Of a stretch of 64,000 nt of DNA, positions 1 to 12,201 are shown one piece after another (position 1 is the first letter of the stretch; each line of letters begins with the position of its first letter). This stretch comes from Micractinium sp. NFX-FRZ (lineage: Eukaryota; Chlorophyta; Trebouxiophyceae; Chlorellales; Chlorellaceae). The notes under the pieces are model-generated. The model was not told the DNA's origin. It saw only the letters and a program-made list of their open reading frames with translations, and ran no database searches. The stretch covers positions 17,098 through 81,097 of the forward strand of contig JAPTJF010000288.1 of NCBI GenBank assembly GCA_029339195.1. The letters are read 5' to 3'. Both the position numbers and the translations under genes were made by a program.

Positions 1-220
1 CTTGCAGGCGCCTGCCGCGCCCCAAGCAGGAAGCCAGCAACCAGCAGCGCCACCCCCACAGCTAGCTGGGGCAGGCGGGGCCCCCGCTTCAGCCGGGTGC
101 TGGCTGGCGCCAGCACGGCCATTGCCACCGCTAGATGGACAGACCAGTGCTCCCACGCACTATGCAGCGCCTAGATTGCAGAAGCCTGCGAGGTGGCAAG
201 TGCACGGATGGATGGGCCAG
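1..220 (+). other. possible partial exon entering from the left edge
   Basis: An open frame from position 2 is rich in Ala, Pro, Gln and Gly and reaches a consensus donor (CCAG followed by GTAAGG at 221). It could be an exon of a gene that starts left of the window. No conserved domain is visible and I found no convincing next exon, so it could equally be chance open sequence in GC-rich DNA. Confidence 0.2.
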
Positions 221-1692
221 GTAAGGTTCCCCACGGTTGCGTGCAGGCCCAGCAGGGGTGGGGCGCAATGCAAGATGGGAGGCTGGGCAGCGGCGCAGCG
301 GCGGCGGCGCCCTGCCAGCAGCAGTCGGGCAAGTAGTGGCCATGCCGCCCAAGCTTGCTGGATTTTGATGGCTCCCATAGCATGGATAGAGGGCGACACC
401 AAGGCGTCGAGAAGCCCTAGCGATATACCATACATGTGCCCCAAAGTCCTGGGACCAGCCCAGACCAACATCGTGGGGACCCCTGGCCTCACTGCGGAGC
501 TCACTGCGGAAGATAATGTGAAGCAGTGAATGGCGGGGAGTGAGCGATGGCCTGAGCGAAGGCAAACTTGGGCAGACGCTCTTCTTCTGCGTGGCGCCCT
601 TCCCGCATTTATTGGCTGAAAGATTAGTAGCTGTACTTAGTGTTGAAGTACTTAGCTGCAGATCTGCTCCACCGCGTATAAATGACTCGTCCACCGTGGC
701 ACAGGTTTCCTCATGATCTCAAGGACGTGCACCCAACTTAGCAACATGTAGACTGAATCAGCTACATCCGCCATATAAAGCAGGTGCCTTGCAGGCCATG
801 CCCTGATTGCCTTGCATGTGGCCAGCACATTTATTGCGGCGTCAGCACCGCATCAGTGAGGCTGCATCTTGCCGGCGCATGGCGCAGGGCATGCCCCCCT
901 CATGTTGACAGACAACAATTGAACACTGCTGCTGACGTTGTGAGCACTGTGTGTGTCCACCTTGACGCGTGGGGCGCGCTGACGCATGCACCCAACATCA
1001 CAGAGGTCACGCTGCCGTGACACTGGCAGCACGCGTCCTGGCGTGCTCACTGCTCACCCTGCTCCCACTCGCCCACCGTCTGCCCATGGCACATCCATGT
1101 GATCGGCCTGCGAACATCCTTCTTCCATCTTGAAAGGGCCAGCAGAAGCAGTTCAGCAGGATGCAGGGGGGCGGGGCTGCGGCGGGGCTGTACCGGCCAA
1201 TCCAGTTGGCTCAACTGGGTGCGCAAGCTGAGGCGCTCCCAACAGGGGACCACTCTGAAGGCTCGCCAAACGGGTTTTTAATGGACTGTAGCTAACGTCA
1301 TTTGCGAGCAATCCAGCCCTGCGGTATTTTCCTGTGGCTGCTGCAGCGGCGGGGGGGCGCAGGTGCTGCGCTTGCGCTCGGCGGCGCCAGCGCAAAGGGG
1401 CCGCACCTGTGTTTCCCAGCCGCCTGATTCTGGATATGTGGGGCTGGGTTACGTGAAGATCTCCCCAGCTATGCATCAACCTCTTTGATCGCACATGATG
1501 CACGATATTGACCGAGCATTCAAAGGCTGCTGGTACTGCAGCACGCCGCCAGCTGTCCCGCCACGCGCGCGCTTGCAAGCACTGGTGTGCCTGCAACCGA
1601 CCCCCCCCGGAGCCATAAAGCCGACCTCGACGCCTTTCTACGCACCTCTTCCTGCTCTTCCTGCTCTTTCCCTCGCCTGTACGCCACCAACC
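221..1692. other. non-coding or unresolved; upstream region of the LHCII gene
   Basis: I see no supportable gene here. TATA-like stretches occur near 677 (GTATAAAT) and 773 (ATATAAAG), and a weaker one (CATAAAG) near 1614, about 80 bp before the LHCII start codon. The open frames on both strands look like GC-driven chance frames without family resemblance. Confidence 0.5.
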
Positions 1693-4600
1693 ATGCAGAC
1701 TGTCGCTGCTGCCTCCCGCACCTTCGTGGGCGTTACCGCGCGCAAGACCGCCGGCTCGAGCAGGGTGAGTGACATGTTCGCCGTTCAATGCATCGACTGC
1801 AAGGAAAAGGGATCCGCTCACCTCCGCCAAGCCACCATGTGCACCGCGACCGCCATCTCTCCATCATGTCGGCGGCGGCCCTTCTTAACTGCGCAGGCTG
1901 CCGCCAAGAAGCAGGTCACCCGGGCCTCAGTGGAGTTCTACGGTCCGGGTGAGATGAAGCAACTGGTGCCCGGCTGCTTGAGATCCCGATTCATGCGGGC
2001 GCGCACTGGTGTAGCGGCAAATGGGCGGCCACTTCCCGCCCACGCAGCCCCTGCTGCTGGCACCCTGAGCCTCATCTTCTCACTGCTCCCCTGCCTCCCA
2101 CGCCCCTGCAGACCGCGCCAAGTGGCTGGGCCCTTTCTCTGATGGCGCCGTGCCCGACTACCTGAAGGGTGAGTGAGCAGCCAGGAGGTGCCCATGTGTG
2201 AACATGCCGCCGAAGGGACCCCCCTATTCTGGTGATGTGTGACGGGAGCAATGTTGAGTCAACATCGCTGCCTTTCCGGCACTCGACAGTGCGCCTCGCC
2301 ATGGCCTCCGCATGCCCTGGAAGCAGCTGGCCCGTTCATGCTGGCCCTGCCGCTGGCGGCCACCCTGCGCCGGCCAAACTGTGCCAGCAGCATCCCTGAT
2401 TGTGCGAGGCCGTTCCGCATGCCGCCGCTGCTCAGATGATGCCGTCTCTGCCCTGCCAGTACCATTGCCCCGATCTGCCGCTGCTGTGTCGCCCGGCGAC
2501 CCCCAAGCTGCCGGTCTGCCCCGGGTTTTCTCCTTTCACCTGCCCGTCTCTGCCGACCTCTGCGCCTTGACCAACCAACCACCTCATCCCACCCCACTGC
2601 CTGGGCACTGCAGGCGAGTTCCCCGGAGACTACGGCTGGGACACCGCCGGCCTGTCCTCCGACCCCCAGACCTTTGCACGGTACCGCGAGATCGAGCTGA
2701 TCCACTCCCGCTGGGCCCTGCTGGGTACGCTGCGCTGCGCCGTGCCGGGCCGGGCTGCTCTGCGCTGCGCTGCGCTGTGCCGCTGGGTGCGACGCGCAAG
2801 CTGCAGCCTCTGTTTGCCCCCTGCCAGCCTCCCATGAGCAGCTGGCTTACTGTACCCCGCACCCACCCCGCTCACTGCCACACTCAACCCCTCGCCCTCT
2901 CAACCCCACCGTGCATCTTAGTGCATCTCCCCCTCCCCCCACCCCACACCCCCCGCAGGCGCCCTGGGCATCCTGACCCCCGAGTACCTGCAGCGCAGCG
3001 GGCTGGTGGACTTTGACGGTGACGCCGCCGTCTGGTTCAAGGCGGGCGCCAGCATCTTCAAGTGAGCACCCACCCTTGCCTTTGCCCTCCAGGGACGGGG
3101 CGGCGTTTGTTTGGCGTGCTGTAGTACAGCCGGTGCAGCTTTGATGGGAGGGCGCTGCTGCCAACTGGGTCACCCTGGTGGTCGGGCGGGCGCCAGCACA
3201 GAGCTGGTGGTTTTTCCAGCCAGCCAGCAGGCATCTGGGTCAAGGAAGGCGCCAGCTTCTGACAAAGCCCAGAGCGGTTGGCGTTGCCAGCCAGCTGCCC
3301 TGTGCCTTACCCCTGCACCCTGCTGGCCCCCCTGCCCGCAGCGAGGACGGCCTCAACTACCTGGGCAACCCCTCCCTGGTGCACGCCCAGTCCATTGTGG
3401 CCACCCTGCTCACCCAGATCGTGCTGGTGGGGACGGCAGAGGCGTACCGCGCCAGCGGTGAGCGGGGCGGGGGCTTGCGGGGCGGGGGACAGGAAGCGAT
3501 CTGCCACGGTATGCGCTGTGGTTAGCTGTGGTTGTTACGGCTGTGGGGCTGCGGAGCAGGACGGCAGCACTGGTGGGTCAGGGGGGTGGCCCAAATGGAC
3601 GCAGCTCCTGCCCTCCACCACGCTGTGCGGCCTGCTCTGCCACTGTGTGCCGCTCATCTGGTCTGCTGCCGTCTGCCCCATCGCCTGCCCGCTGCATTTC
3701 TTGCCCACCGCTCTTCCCCCCTGCTGCCCGTCGCCTGCCCGCTGCCCCCCCTGCCCCCCCTCCCCCCGTCACCTCCCAGATGTAGGGGTGGTGCCTCCCC
3801 CCACCCCTCCCCGCACCTCACAGGCACACCCCGCACTCAGCTCCCTCTCAACCCCTGACCCCTTGCTCACCACGCTGCAGGCGACGGCCCTGTGGACACC
3901 ACCGGTGACTCCCTCTACCCTGGGGGCACCTTTGACCCCCTGGGGCTGGCTGACGACCCTGACACCCTGGCTGAGCTCAAGGTGAGGATCTCATAACACG
4001 ACGGCATCTGCGTGTGTCGACGAGAATTGAACCTTGTGGCTGGGTGGGCGGACAGGGCGGGGGGAGATGATGGGCTGGAAGGCGGTGCAGACGCCCCGGC
4101 AGTGCTGTGCGTGTGGTGAGGATGGGTGGGTGAAGGGGCAGCGATCGGGCATGGGCGGCACTGCATTGTGTGTGGAGCATCGCCATGGTGTGGAGCCTGT
4201 CATCCCACGTCGCCCGCTGCCCTTGAAGCCACCCCTCATGCAGCTTTGACGACTTGCCACCAGTGTGCACACCTCCCGGCCACTCACCGCCCCGCCCCGC
4301 CTGCTGTGCCCGCTGCGCCCGCAGGTGAAGGAGCTCAAGAATGGCCGGCTGGCGCAGGTGTCCGTGCTGGGCTTCTTTGTGCAGGCGCTGGTCACCGGCA
4401 AGGGCCCGCTTCAGAACCTGGAGGTGGGTGCACGTGGGGGGGATTGTGCGGATGCAGCGGGGAGGGGTGCAGGGTGCTGTAGCGATGCCAAGGTTGGGAT
4501 TAGTGAGGAACTTGAGGGGGCCCGCTCAACCTGGCAGGTTGAGCGGCGGGCGGCCTCCTTGCCAGCCAGCACTCCTAGCCAGGGACAGCAGGCTACCTAT

Positions 4601-4725
4601 CACTCAGTGCTGACACCGTGCCCCACCCTTGGGTCCCAATGCCGCCGCAGGACCACCTGGCGGATCCGTGGAACAACAACGGATTTGCCTACGCCGCCAA
4701 GTTTGTGCCCGGCCTGAACAACTGA
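1693..4725 (+). CDS. LHCII chlorophyll a/b-binding protein (Lhcbm-type)
   Basis: Thylakoid light-harvesting antenna protein that binds chlorophyll a/b and carotenoids for photosystem II. Nine exons close in phase to 261 aa: 1693-1764, 1897-1948, 2112-2168, 2614-2724, 2959-3061, 3342-3457, 3881-3981, 4325-4423, 4651-4725. The N-terminus ([11 protein letters not shown]) is transit-peptide-like. Helix B carries the ExxHxR signature ([13 protein letters not shown]), helix C has [10 protein letters not shown], and helix A has KELKNGR followed by FFVQA and TGKGP. The loop [11 protein letters not shown] and the tail [18 protein letters not shown] are typical of Lhcb proteins. The trimerisation motif is FYGPDR instead of the usual WYGPDR. 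Helix A residues after NGRLA (QVSVLG) differ from the common MFSMFG. A TGTAA signal lies at 4957-4961. The family call is secure; the exact Lhcbm type is not resolved. Confidence 0.95.
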
Positions 4726-4956
4726 AGAGCGGGCCCCCCCCTGCGGAACGCCCCACTGGCTCGTGCACCCAACACGCACTGATACCTGCAGCACGTGCTT
4801 GCTCGCCCTTTCACTCACCTTGGAGCAACGATGAATGAATTTGCCCTTTCATCTCACCACCTGTGTACCGCCCCCTGCGCCTCCTGTGCCGCCTCTGTGC
4901 GCCTGTACCCGATTGAGCTGAGCTCGGCAGTCTTAAGTTGATGAGCTGCACTCTGT

Positions 4957-4961
4957 TGTAA
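4957..4961 (+). terminator. TGTAA poly(A) signal of the LHCII gene
   Basis: TGTAA lies 232 bp past the LHCII stop codon. TGTAA is the usual green-algal poly(A) signal. Confidence 0.6.
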
Positions 4962-5371
4962 CAAACCACCTGTACCCTCTTATGAGCGGCTCGGAGTGCA
5001 TGCATGGCCAAACAGGGTGCAGTTCCATGTGGGGATCGACCGCGCAGCGCCGTGACACCTGGCGGGCGGCTGCACACATGTCGGTGTCTGCCCGAAACCG
5101 ATCACCAAGCGCTCTCCGACACCGTGATTTCGTCAAATCAGCTCACATAACACTTTCTGGCCCCTCGTGTGCTCATTCTCCACCGCCTCGTTGGCTAGCC
5201 AGTGCTGGCCTGCCGCTTCTCAGTCCGGCTGCGTCTCTGACCCACCCAAATCGCCGCTCGGACACCCGCCTATCGCTGCGCCATCGCTGCGCCCGCCCCG
5301 CACCAGCAGCCGGTGCTGCTGCCCTCCGCCGCCGCCGCCCCTGCCTGCGCCCGGTATCCCTCGCGCCGCTC

Positions 5372-7471
5372 ATGACGCGCACCGTGCCCATGCAAAAAGG
5401 CCTGCACATCCGTGCAGCCACCCACACTGTTTCAGAGGTTCCCACAGCCTGCCCACCGGCAGACCACAACGCCATCAACCCGCGAGCCTACGGAGCGCTG
5501 CTTAAAGTGGGCAAGGAGGCGGGCCGCAGTGGGCAGCAGCGGCAGCGCTGGTGGGGGTGTCATGCCCGCTCTGCTTGCCGCCCTGCTATCAAGCCGCTTC
5601 TTGGCGGCTGACTTCCATCACGGCCTTCGAACACACTTCACACTGGCACTGGCGGCATGGGAGCCACCCAGCCAAGTTGTACTGGACAGAGCGACCGCCG
5701 CTCCGCCCTCCCTCTTTCACACCAGCGCACACTTGCTCCCTTTCTCCCCTGCTGCACCGCCCACAGGCTGCCGACCCGCAGCACCTGCTGCTGGCCGAGG
5801 TGCCCCTGAGCGAGCGGCTGGGCAAGCGGGTGGTGCTGGTGTACGACAGCAGCAGCCAGGGGCCTCCCAATGCGATTGCCTCCCGCCTGACCACGGGGGT
5901 GGAGGACGGGCTGGCGCTGGAGGTGTGCGCTGGGCTGCGCTGTGCTGTGCTGTGCTGTGCTGTGCTGTGCCTTGCTAAGCCTGACCCCCGGGGTGGACGG
6001 CGGGCTGGCGATGGAGGTGTGCGCTGCGCTGTGCTGTGCTGTGCTGCGCTGTGCTGCGCTGTGCAAGTGCAGTGCATGCAGTGCATGCTGTGTGCGGCTG
6101 CGGTGCACCTCCGGCTGCACCCTGCTGTGCGTCGCACACTAGGGCGGAGGAGGGGCCGACGTTTGAGGCTGTGCTGTGCCTGCCATGCTTACCATCCCCA
6201 CCCCTGTGCCCATTCACGTGTCTCAACTCTCTCATGCCAGAACTGGTGCAACAGACGTGCCTTCTGTGGCCCCCACTGCCACCAGACGTTGCCACACCCG
6301 CACCCCGACCCCTGTGCCCCGCCCCCCCCTGCAGATCAAAGGCGATGCTGTGGCCTTTTATGGCAAGCCGCACGCCGACCTGGGGCAGAATGAGTGGCAG
6401 GCGCTGGACAATGCAATTTACGGCGAGCTGAGCAGGGTGGGTGGGTGGGAAGGAAGACAGCAGTACTGTACTAGTTTCTTGGGCTGGGAACGGGGCTGGG
6501 GCGTCGTGGGCGCTGGGCAGCAGTACTCCCGGGGCGCTGTGGTCCCAGCGCGGGCGGGTGTGTTGTCATTCCTCACAACCGGTCCTGGGGAGCAGGGGGA
6601 TGGGGACTGTGGCAGGCGGCAGGCAGCATGATTTGTTTGGGAGGTCAGCGGGGTGGGTGGGCAGTGGAGATTGGGGCTTGTTGCCTCTGGCCCAAATGCC
6701 GGCGAACTGCTTTCCCTGGCACATTGGAACGTGCCCTCCCCAGCCTTGCTAGCTGCCAGAGTGCCCTGTCGTTGTTAAAGACTTAATCCCCTGCCTCCCC
6801 TCCCCCCCTGCAGTTCTTCCAGCAGGGATGCAAGCCAACAGAGGCCGACGTGCAGGCTCTGGCGGAGGAGTTCAGGGCAGGTGGGCGCCTGTGTCGTGCA
6901 ATGCCGGGGCACGGCAACTGGCTGCCGGGTGGGTGGTGGTGCAGCAGTACCCAGGTGCTGGTAGGCGAGTGCGTGTGAGGCAGGGTTGGAGGGAGGGAGG
7001 CCGGCTGGGCTTGGCTTGGCTTGGGGTCCTGTGGGGAGGCTGCCCGAGGGCGGGAGGAGGAGCTCAGGGGTGAGATGAGGCGGTGCAAGTGTGCGGTGTG
7101 GTGCAGTGTGGGGTGTAACAAGACCAATGTTGCCTGGCGACACCTGCCTCCTCACTGCTGCATGCCCGGTGGCCTCCCTTGCCACACACTGCCCCAATCT
7201 GCTTGCCGCCTAGCCCCCCCATGCCTCTTGCATGCCACCTTGGTGCCTCCCCTGCTCTCCCACCTTGGAGCCGCCGGCTTTACAGCCACCAAAGGGAGGG
7301 GAGGAGGGGGAGGATGTCAACACACATGATTCTCACTCTGGACAGCCGTTGTGCTGCCCCCCCCCTGCAGGCCGCTACGACTACAACAGGCGTCGGGAGG
7401 GGGAGGAGGGGGAGGACGTGAACAAGGATGATGCGGGGGAAGATCTGCAGGATGCGTTGAAGGAGCAATGA
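5372..7471 (+). CDS. unknown protein, 186 aa
   Basis: I do not recognise this protein. Five exons join in phase: 5372-5506, 5767-5922, 6335-6436, 6814-6880, 7371-7471. The first exon begins MTRTVPMQKG and contains HNAINPRAYGALLK. The middle part is hydrophilic with alternating segments (GKRVVLVYDSS, AVAFYGKPHADLGQNEW, FFQQGCKPTEADVQAL). The C-terminus is highly charged (RRREGEEGEDVNKDD). There are no membrane segments. The sharp contrast between conserved-looking exons and low-complexity introns, plus exact phase closure, supports a real gene. The start could also be Met7. An imperfect copy of the end of exon 2 with its splice donor lies in the following intron at 5976-6060. Confidence 0.6.
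5941..5970 (+). repeat. TGTGC pentanucleotide microsatellite
   Basis: Six tandem TGTGC units lie in the intron right after the exon 2 donor. A second, imperfect run of the same type lies at about 6028-6062 beside the duplicated donor. Confidence 0.9.
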
Positions 7472-8018
7472 GGGCGCGTGGGAAGCGGCTGTCTGATTGC
7501 ATCTCATGAGGCCTGGCCTGGCTGCGCCCCCCGTGGCTGGGTTTCAAGGCCACTGCACGCCCAGGTCTGGCCAGCCACCTGGGAGTGCACTTGAAAAATT
7601 GGCTGGGGCGGGGCCTGGCTGGCATCCGGGTGGTGGAACTGCCAACTTCCCGGTGCATGAGCCTGCCGAGATGGCCCCCCACTCGCCGCGGCGCGACACC
7701 TGAGCTCACGTTCCCTCTTGCTCACACATCTTCCCTCTTCTACACCTCGCTGCACCCCTGTAGCATTGCAACTTACACTTGTCTCACATTGGGACATGTT
7801 GTTAAATGAATCATGATACACAGATCAGGGGCATCAGCGCCAAACAGGCAGCAGGCAGGGCACATTTGCGGTGCCTGCCTGGGCAGCGGCCGCAGCAGGC
7901 AGGGCTGCGCCCCTGCCTGCCAGCCTGCCCGCCGCAGCGGCAGCCTGGCCCCACAGCACCGCCGCCGTTGCCGTCAGCTGGCTGCCAGCTGGCTGCTTTC
8001 TTAGCCAGCCCTGCCCCC
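7472..8018. other. intergenic region between convergent genes
   Basis: This holds the 3' flanks of the unknown gene (+) and DSCC1 (-). The reverse complement of TGTAA at 7773-7777 suits DSCC1. I see no gene and no TGTAA on the plus strand. Confidence 0.6.
7773..7777 (-). terminator. TGTAA poly(A) signal of DSCC1
   Basis: TTACA on the plus strand reads TGTAA on the minus strand, about 245 bp past the DSCC1 stop codon. Confidence 0.5.
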
Positions 8019-10519
8019 TCAGCGCATGGAGTAGGTGACAGGGTCTGTGGGGCGCTGCTGGCTGGCCCGTGTATACTTGAGCAGCAGCGCCTCTGCCGTC
8101 TGCCCCGGGCCCCGCAGGTTCTGCACATACGGCGCCAAGTCCTCCCACTCCCACCGCTCCCGCTCCTTGAACAGCGCGGCAAAGCGGGCGGGCGCGTCGG
8201 CGGGTAGGGTGGCCAGGGGGAGGTGCTTGATGCGGCGGGGGGTGGGCACGCCGTGGGGGCCCGTGCCGCCGCCGTACAGCAGCGCCTCGCCCCGCAGCAT
8301 CTCCAGGCCCGGCAGCATGCCCTGCAGGAGTGAGCACACACACACAGTGGGGGGCAGGAGAGGCAGATGGTAAGGGCGCAGGGGAGCTGCATTCCCAGGC
8401 GGCCCCCCTTTGGCGCTCACAAGCACAACGCAGGCGGAGAAGGAGAGCACGAGGCGCAGTGGAGTGGGCGCAGGCTGCGGGCGGCTGAGAAGCACAGTGT
8501 AGCCCCACCTGGGCGGCATGCCATTCCACTGGAGACGTTGGGAAGCAGAGCAGGAATGCCGGCAGGCAGCAGGCACACAATCATGGCGTTCAGCAGCACT
8601 CCACCCTACCAGCCATCTCCCCCACCACAGCGCACCTCTGGTACCGCGCGCTGCCAGGCCGCCTCAAAGGCGCCCAGCTCCCAGTCTGGCTGCGCCTTGA
8701 GCAGGCTCTGAGCAAAGTGTAGGCACACAGCCGCCTCGTCCAGAGCATAGCAGCCGCCTCCACCGCTGCTGCCTGCACATGCCTCCTCCCGCCCGCCCTG
8801 GCTGTCCTCTGTGTCCATTGCCTCGCCCCCTGCTGCCTGCGAGGTGCCGCCCCCTGCCGTCGCGCTGCCGCCGCCGCCCGCCGGCGACCCAAAGCTGGCC
8901 AGGCAGTGCAGCGTGACCCTGCATAACAGCGGCAGGCGGTGGGAGGGCAGGGGAGGAATCGGCGTGCGGCAGCCCTGCAATAGGGACGCAGCTGGAGGCG
9001 ACCCAAAGGGCTGTGTGCTGATGGCAGCATGGTGCCCTGGCCACCCTGGGGAAGACAGCTCCCCCGCATTGACAGGGAACACAAATCACGTCTAAACCCT
9101 CCTCACACTATTCACCCCAAAGCAATTCAAGCCTCCATGCAGGCTCACCGTGGGTCATAGCCATGCGGTTCCAGCGCCGCCGCCACACGCTCCCCCGGGA
9201 GCTGGCTGAGCGGCCAGCCGTGCTCCACGGCGGTCAGCAGTACCAGCTCCAGCAGCATGCCCTGGTACCCGGCATCCACGCTGCAGTACCGCCCACCTGC
9301 ATCCAGCAAAGGGCAGGCGGCAGCAGCGGGGCAGGGAGCTGAGGAGTCAGGGCAGCTGCTGTGCGTTGTGGGCACATGGGGCGGGACTGTGAGCCCAGCT
9401 GCGTGCTGCTGTCAGAGGGCGGGCACAATCGGGGAGGCGTGACACAAAGGCGGGCAGGCAGAGCAGGGAGGCGTGACACAAGGCAACAGCGGGCAGGCAG
9501 GCGGGCAGGCGGGGGGAGGTAGGGCCAGTTGCGCCTGCCCGCCCACGCGCTGCCGCCCACAACCCGGGCAAAGGGGTGCAAGGTCCCCCCCACCAATCCA
9601 CACGCATGTCGCACACCCGCCTGCGGCACCCCACCTAGGCAGAGGGCCTTGCGGTCGCGCAGCGCTGCCCGCAGCTCCCCCAAGCTGCACTGCACCCGCG
9701 CCAGCAGCTCCTCTTCTGTGTACCCCCCAGCAAAGCCGCCGCGGCCGCTGCTGCTGGGGTCGCCGCCGCCGTCGCCGGCATAGCTGCCGCCGTCGGTCTG
9801 CATCTGCTCGGTCCCCTCGCTGCCGGCGTGGTACAGCCCCTCATCTTGGCCCTCGGCACCGTACCGCGCCCCCCTCAGAAGCGCATCCAGCTGATGCAGC
9901 CGAGGGGCCACTGGTACCAGCTCCAGATGGCTGGACACCACCGCTGTGGCTGTAAGGGGCGCGCGCACTGCTGCCGTCGCGTTCTTTGCCAGCTGGCTGG
10001 CCAGGCCCAGCAGCTGGCCAGGAGGGGTGGGTGCTGGCGCAATGTTCACGTCTTGGCTTGCCAGCGGCGCACCCGCCGCCGCGTCCCCTGCCGCCGCCGT
10101 CTCCTCCTCTGGCTGCTGCACCAGCAGCACCAGGTTGGTGGTCTCCACGTTCTTTACGGCGTACGTCTTGCTGCCGGAGCACAGCACCGCTTCCTCATCA
10201 GGCGCGCCCTTCAGGCACAGCCTGCGCACGGGCAGGCAGGCGGCGGGGCGGGAAGCGGCGGCAGTGAGGGCCAAGCGGAGGCCAAGCGACGTCGGTACAC
10301 ATCGATCCCTGGTTTATCCTCCTTTGCGGTAGCAAACAGAGGGCAGGGCAGGACTCAGCCTTCGTCGGCTGCGCCATTTTGAACCCACCCGTCCTGCAGC
10401 AGCTCTTGGAGCAGCTCTTCATCCGCCTCGAGCAGCTTGAGGTCTTTGCGGATGCCGTGGGTGTAGGCCAGCGAGCGGGGCTGCCCGGCGCTCAGCTGCA
10501 GGGCTTGCCCGGCCGACAT
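8019..10519 (-). CDS. DSCC1: DSCC1/DCC1 sister chromatid cohesion protein (Ctf18-RFC subunit)
   Basis: DCC1 is a nuclear subunit of the alternative clamp loader Ctf18-Ctf8-Dcc1-RFC, which acts on PCNA during replication and supports sister-chromatid cohesion. Five minus-strand exons close to 483 aa: 10519-10389, 10221-9635, 9296-9149, 8918-8636, 8321-8019. Family landmarks in order: LRKDLKLLE-like N-terminal region ending LLQDG, then LKGAPDEEAVLCSGSKTY (matching the DKDEAVLCSKDKTY region of animal DCC1), TEEELLARVQCS, and the C-terminal winged-helix region with WQRAVPEGM, ERWEWEDLAPYVQNL and the terminal YSMR. Two Ala/Gly/Ser-rich inserts make it longer than the roughly 390-aa animal protein. 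I chose ATG 10519; an in-frame GTG lies further upstream. Confidence 0.88.
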
Positions 10520-10687
10520 TGGTGCACGCCTATTTAATCGCAGCGCAGTGGGCACGGAGAACGAGCTGATGCTGATCAGGGCTGGGCCTTGCCAATGCAG
10601 GCACCCGCCAGGCGGCGCCAGCTGCGCGTCAAACCTCGTTGTGCACAGAAGTACTTCTCCCTCCCCTTCACTTCAGAGTGTGTAAAA

Positions 10688-10692
10688 TTACA
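10688..10692 (-). terminator. TGTAA poly(A) signal of EMC7
   Basis: TTACA on the plus strand lies about 95 bp past the EMC7 stop codon. Confidence 0.5.
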
Positions 10693-10787
10693 GGTAACTT
10701 GTTGAACACAGGATGGTACAGGAGCGAAGTGTGCGCTTCACGGCAAGGTTCGGCTCCCTGTGTTGCTCCGTGCGGGGCAGGCGGTGC

Positions 10788-12201
10788 CTAGTCCGCCCGT
10801 GCCTTCTTCCCGCCGCCAATGAACTTGTCCTTCTCCGCCACCATCTCCTGCCAGGATGGAAGGGCGAGTGGTCAAACGTTGAATTGACAAGCAGCGATGC
10901 AGTCTGGGATTCTTGATGGAAGTGCAGTATACATCCGGTATCAGGGGAGGATGCACCCCGCCCCGACGGTCAGGGAGAAGAAACAAAGAAGACAGCGCCC
11001 CAAGCCGGCCACAGCACACCCGCCCAACAAGCAGCTCACCTTGTACTCCTCTGGGTCCACCTTGAGCTTGGGCATGATGAACATGGAGAAGATCATGAAC
11101 CCTGCGCATTGGGAGCGGGAGGAGATTTCTATAAAGCGGGGACTTCCAGGCAGGCCAACCATGGCTGTGGCTGCGGAAAGAGCCAGCTGCCAACGTGCTG
11201 CACGCTGGTGCACGTCTGTGCCTCTGCCTCGGTTGCACACCTGCCATCATGCCGTAGGGAGTCTTCAGGAAGGCCAGCAGGTTGAAGCCCTGGCGCTTCT
11301 GCACGGGCGGCGGCGGCGGGGCGGACGTTGCACGCAGCGTGTGGGAGTGAAGTGCAGGCAAGGCAGGTAGGTGGGACGCAGTGATGCGGTCAAAGCAGTG
11401 TGGCGACTGCTTCCCACGGCGCCGGCCTGCCCTGCGCTGCAGGCGCTGGCCATCAGGTCTGCTACCCTCCGGGATGCCCATCGCACGCTTCAAGCCCAGG
11501 AGGCCTGAAGCGTAACTCACATCAAAGTACTCCATGCGGGCGTAGGGCCGGATGAGGAGGGGATAGGGCAGCGCAGGCGTCTGCAGGGGGGGGTGGGGTT
11601 GCAGGGCAGAGCAATGCAGGTGAGGCGCAACCGCACAGACCACTGGGGCGACCAGGTGCAGGCAGGCAGAGCCGTGCGCTCCTGTCCCCGACAACCAGCC
11701 CTCGCACCCACCCCCGCTCACCCCAGGCGCGTCTACCGCCACAGCCGCCACCTTGCCCTTGCGTGCAGCACCCACGTCCAGCTTGATTGTGGGGTACACG
11801 AGGCCGATCGCATCGATTGAAAGGGTGTGCACGCCCGCCGGGACCGCAGCGAACGAGAAGCTGCCGTCGGGGAGCGGGAACGCCACCAAACGGCGGCCGC
11901 TCTCCAGCTGCAGCACGACCTCTGCCTGCGCCAGCATCGGCGCCTCTGCAGGGGTGGAGAGTGCAGAGGCGGAGAGCAGGTGGGGCTTGGGCAAAGAACG
12001 GCACCGGCACCGCCACCGCCACCGCTCGCGCTGATGGCGGCCCACTGCCCCCCCTACTGTCGCAGCGGTATGGCGGTCCGCCCAGCCGATATGCGCACCT
12101 GGTACCAGCACCCTGCCGTGCACAGGCAGAGCCTGCACCTCTGCCTGCGCCCGCTGCGCGAGCAGCAGAGCGGCCAGCAGCAGCGCCAGTTGTCGCAACA
12201 T
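10788..12201 (-). CDS. EMC7: EMC7, ER membrane protein complex subunit 7
   Basis: EMC7 is a lumenal beta-sandwich subunit, anchored by one helix, of the ER membrane complex that inserts transmembrane segments. Six exons close to 188 aa: 12201-12099, 11945-11722, 11580-11521, 11298-11241, 11101-11040, 10847-10788. Residues 1-20 form a clear signal peptide (LALLLAALLLAQRAQA). The lumenal part has GRVLVP, then LPDGSFSFAAVPAGVHTLSI, and the family segment LPYPLLIRPYARMEYFD. KRQGFNLLAFLKTPYGMM and GFMIFSMFIMPKLK form the membrane anchor, followed by DPEEYKEMVAEK. This matches plant EMC7. The gene is divergent from the EDEM gene with 225 bp between start codons. Confidence 0.9.

Noticed and set aside
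5589..6137. minus-strand frame rich in AQHSTAQ repeats
   Set aside because: It is the translation of the TGTGC microsatellite in the intron.
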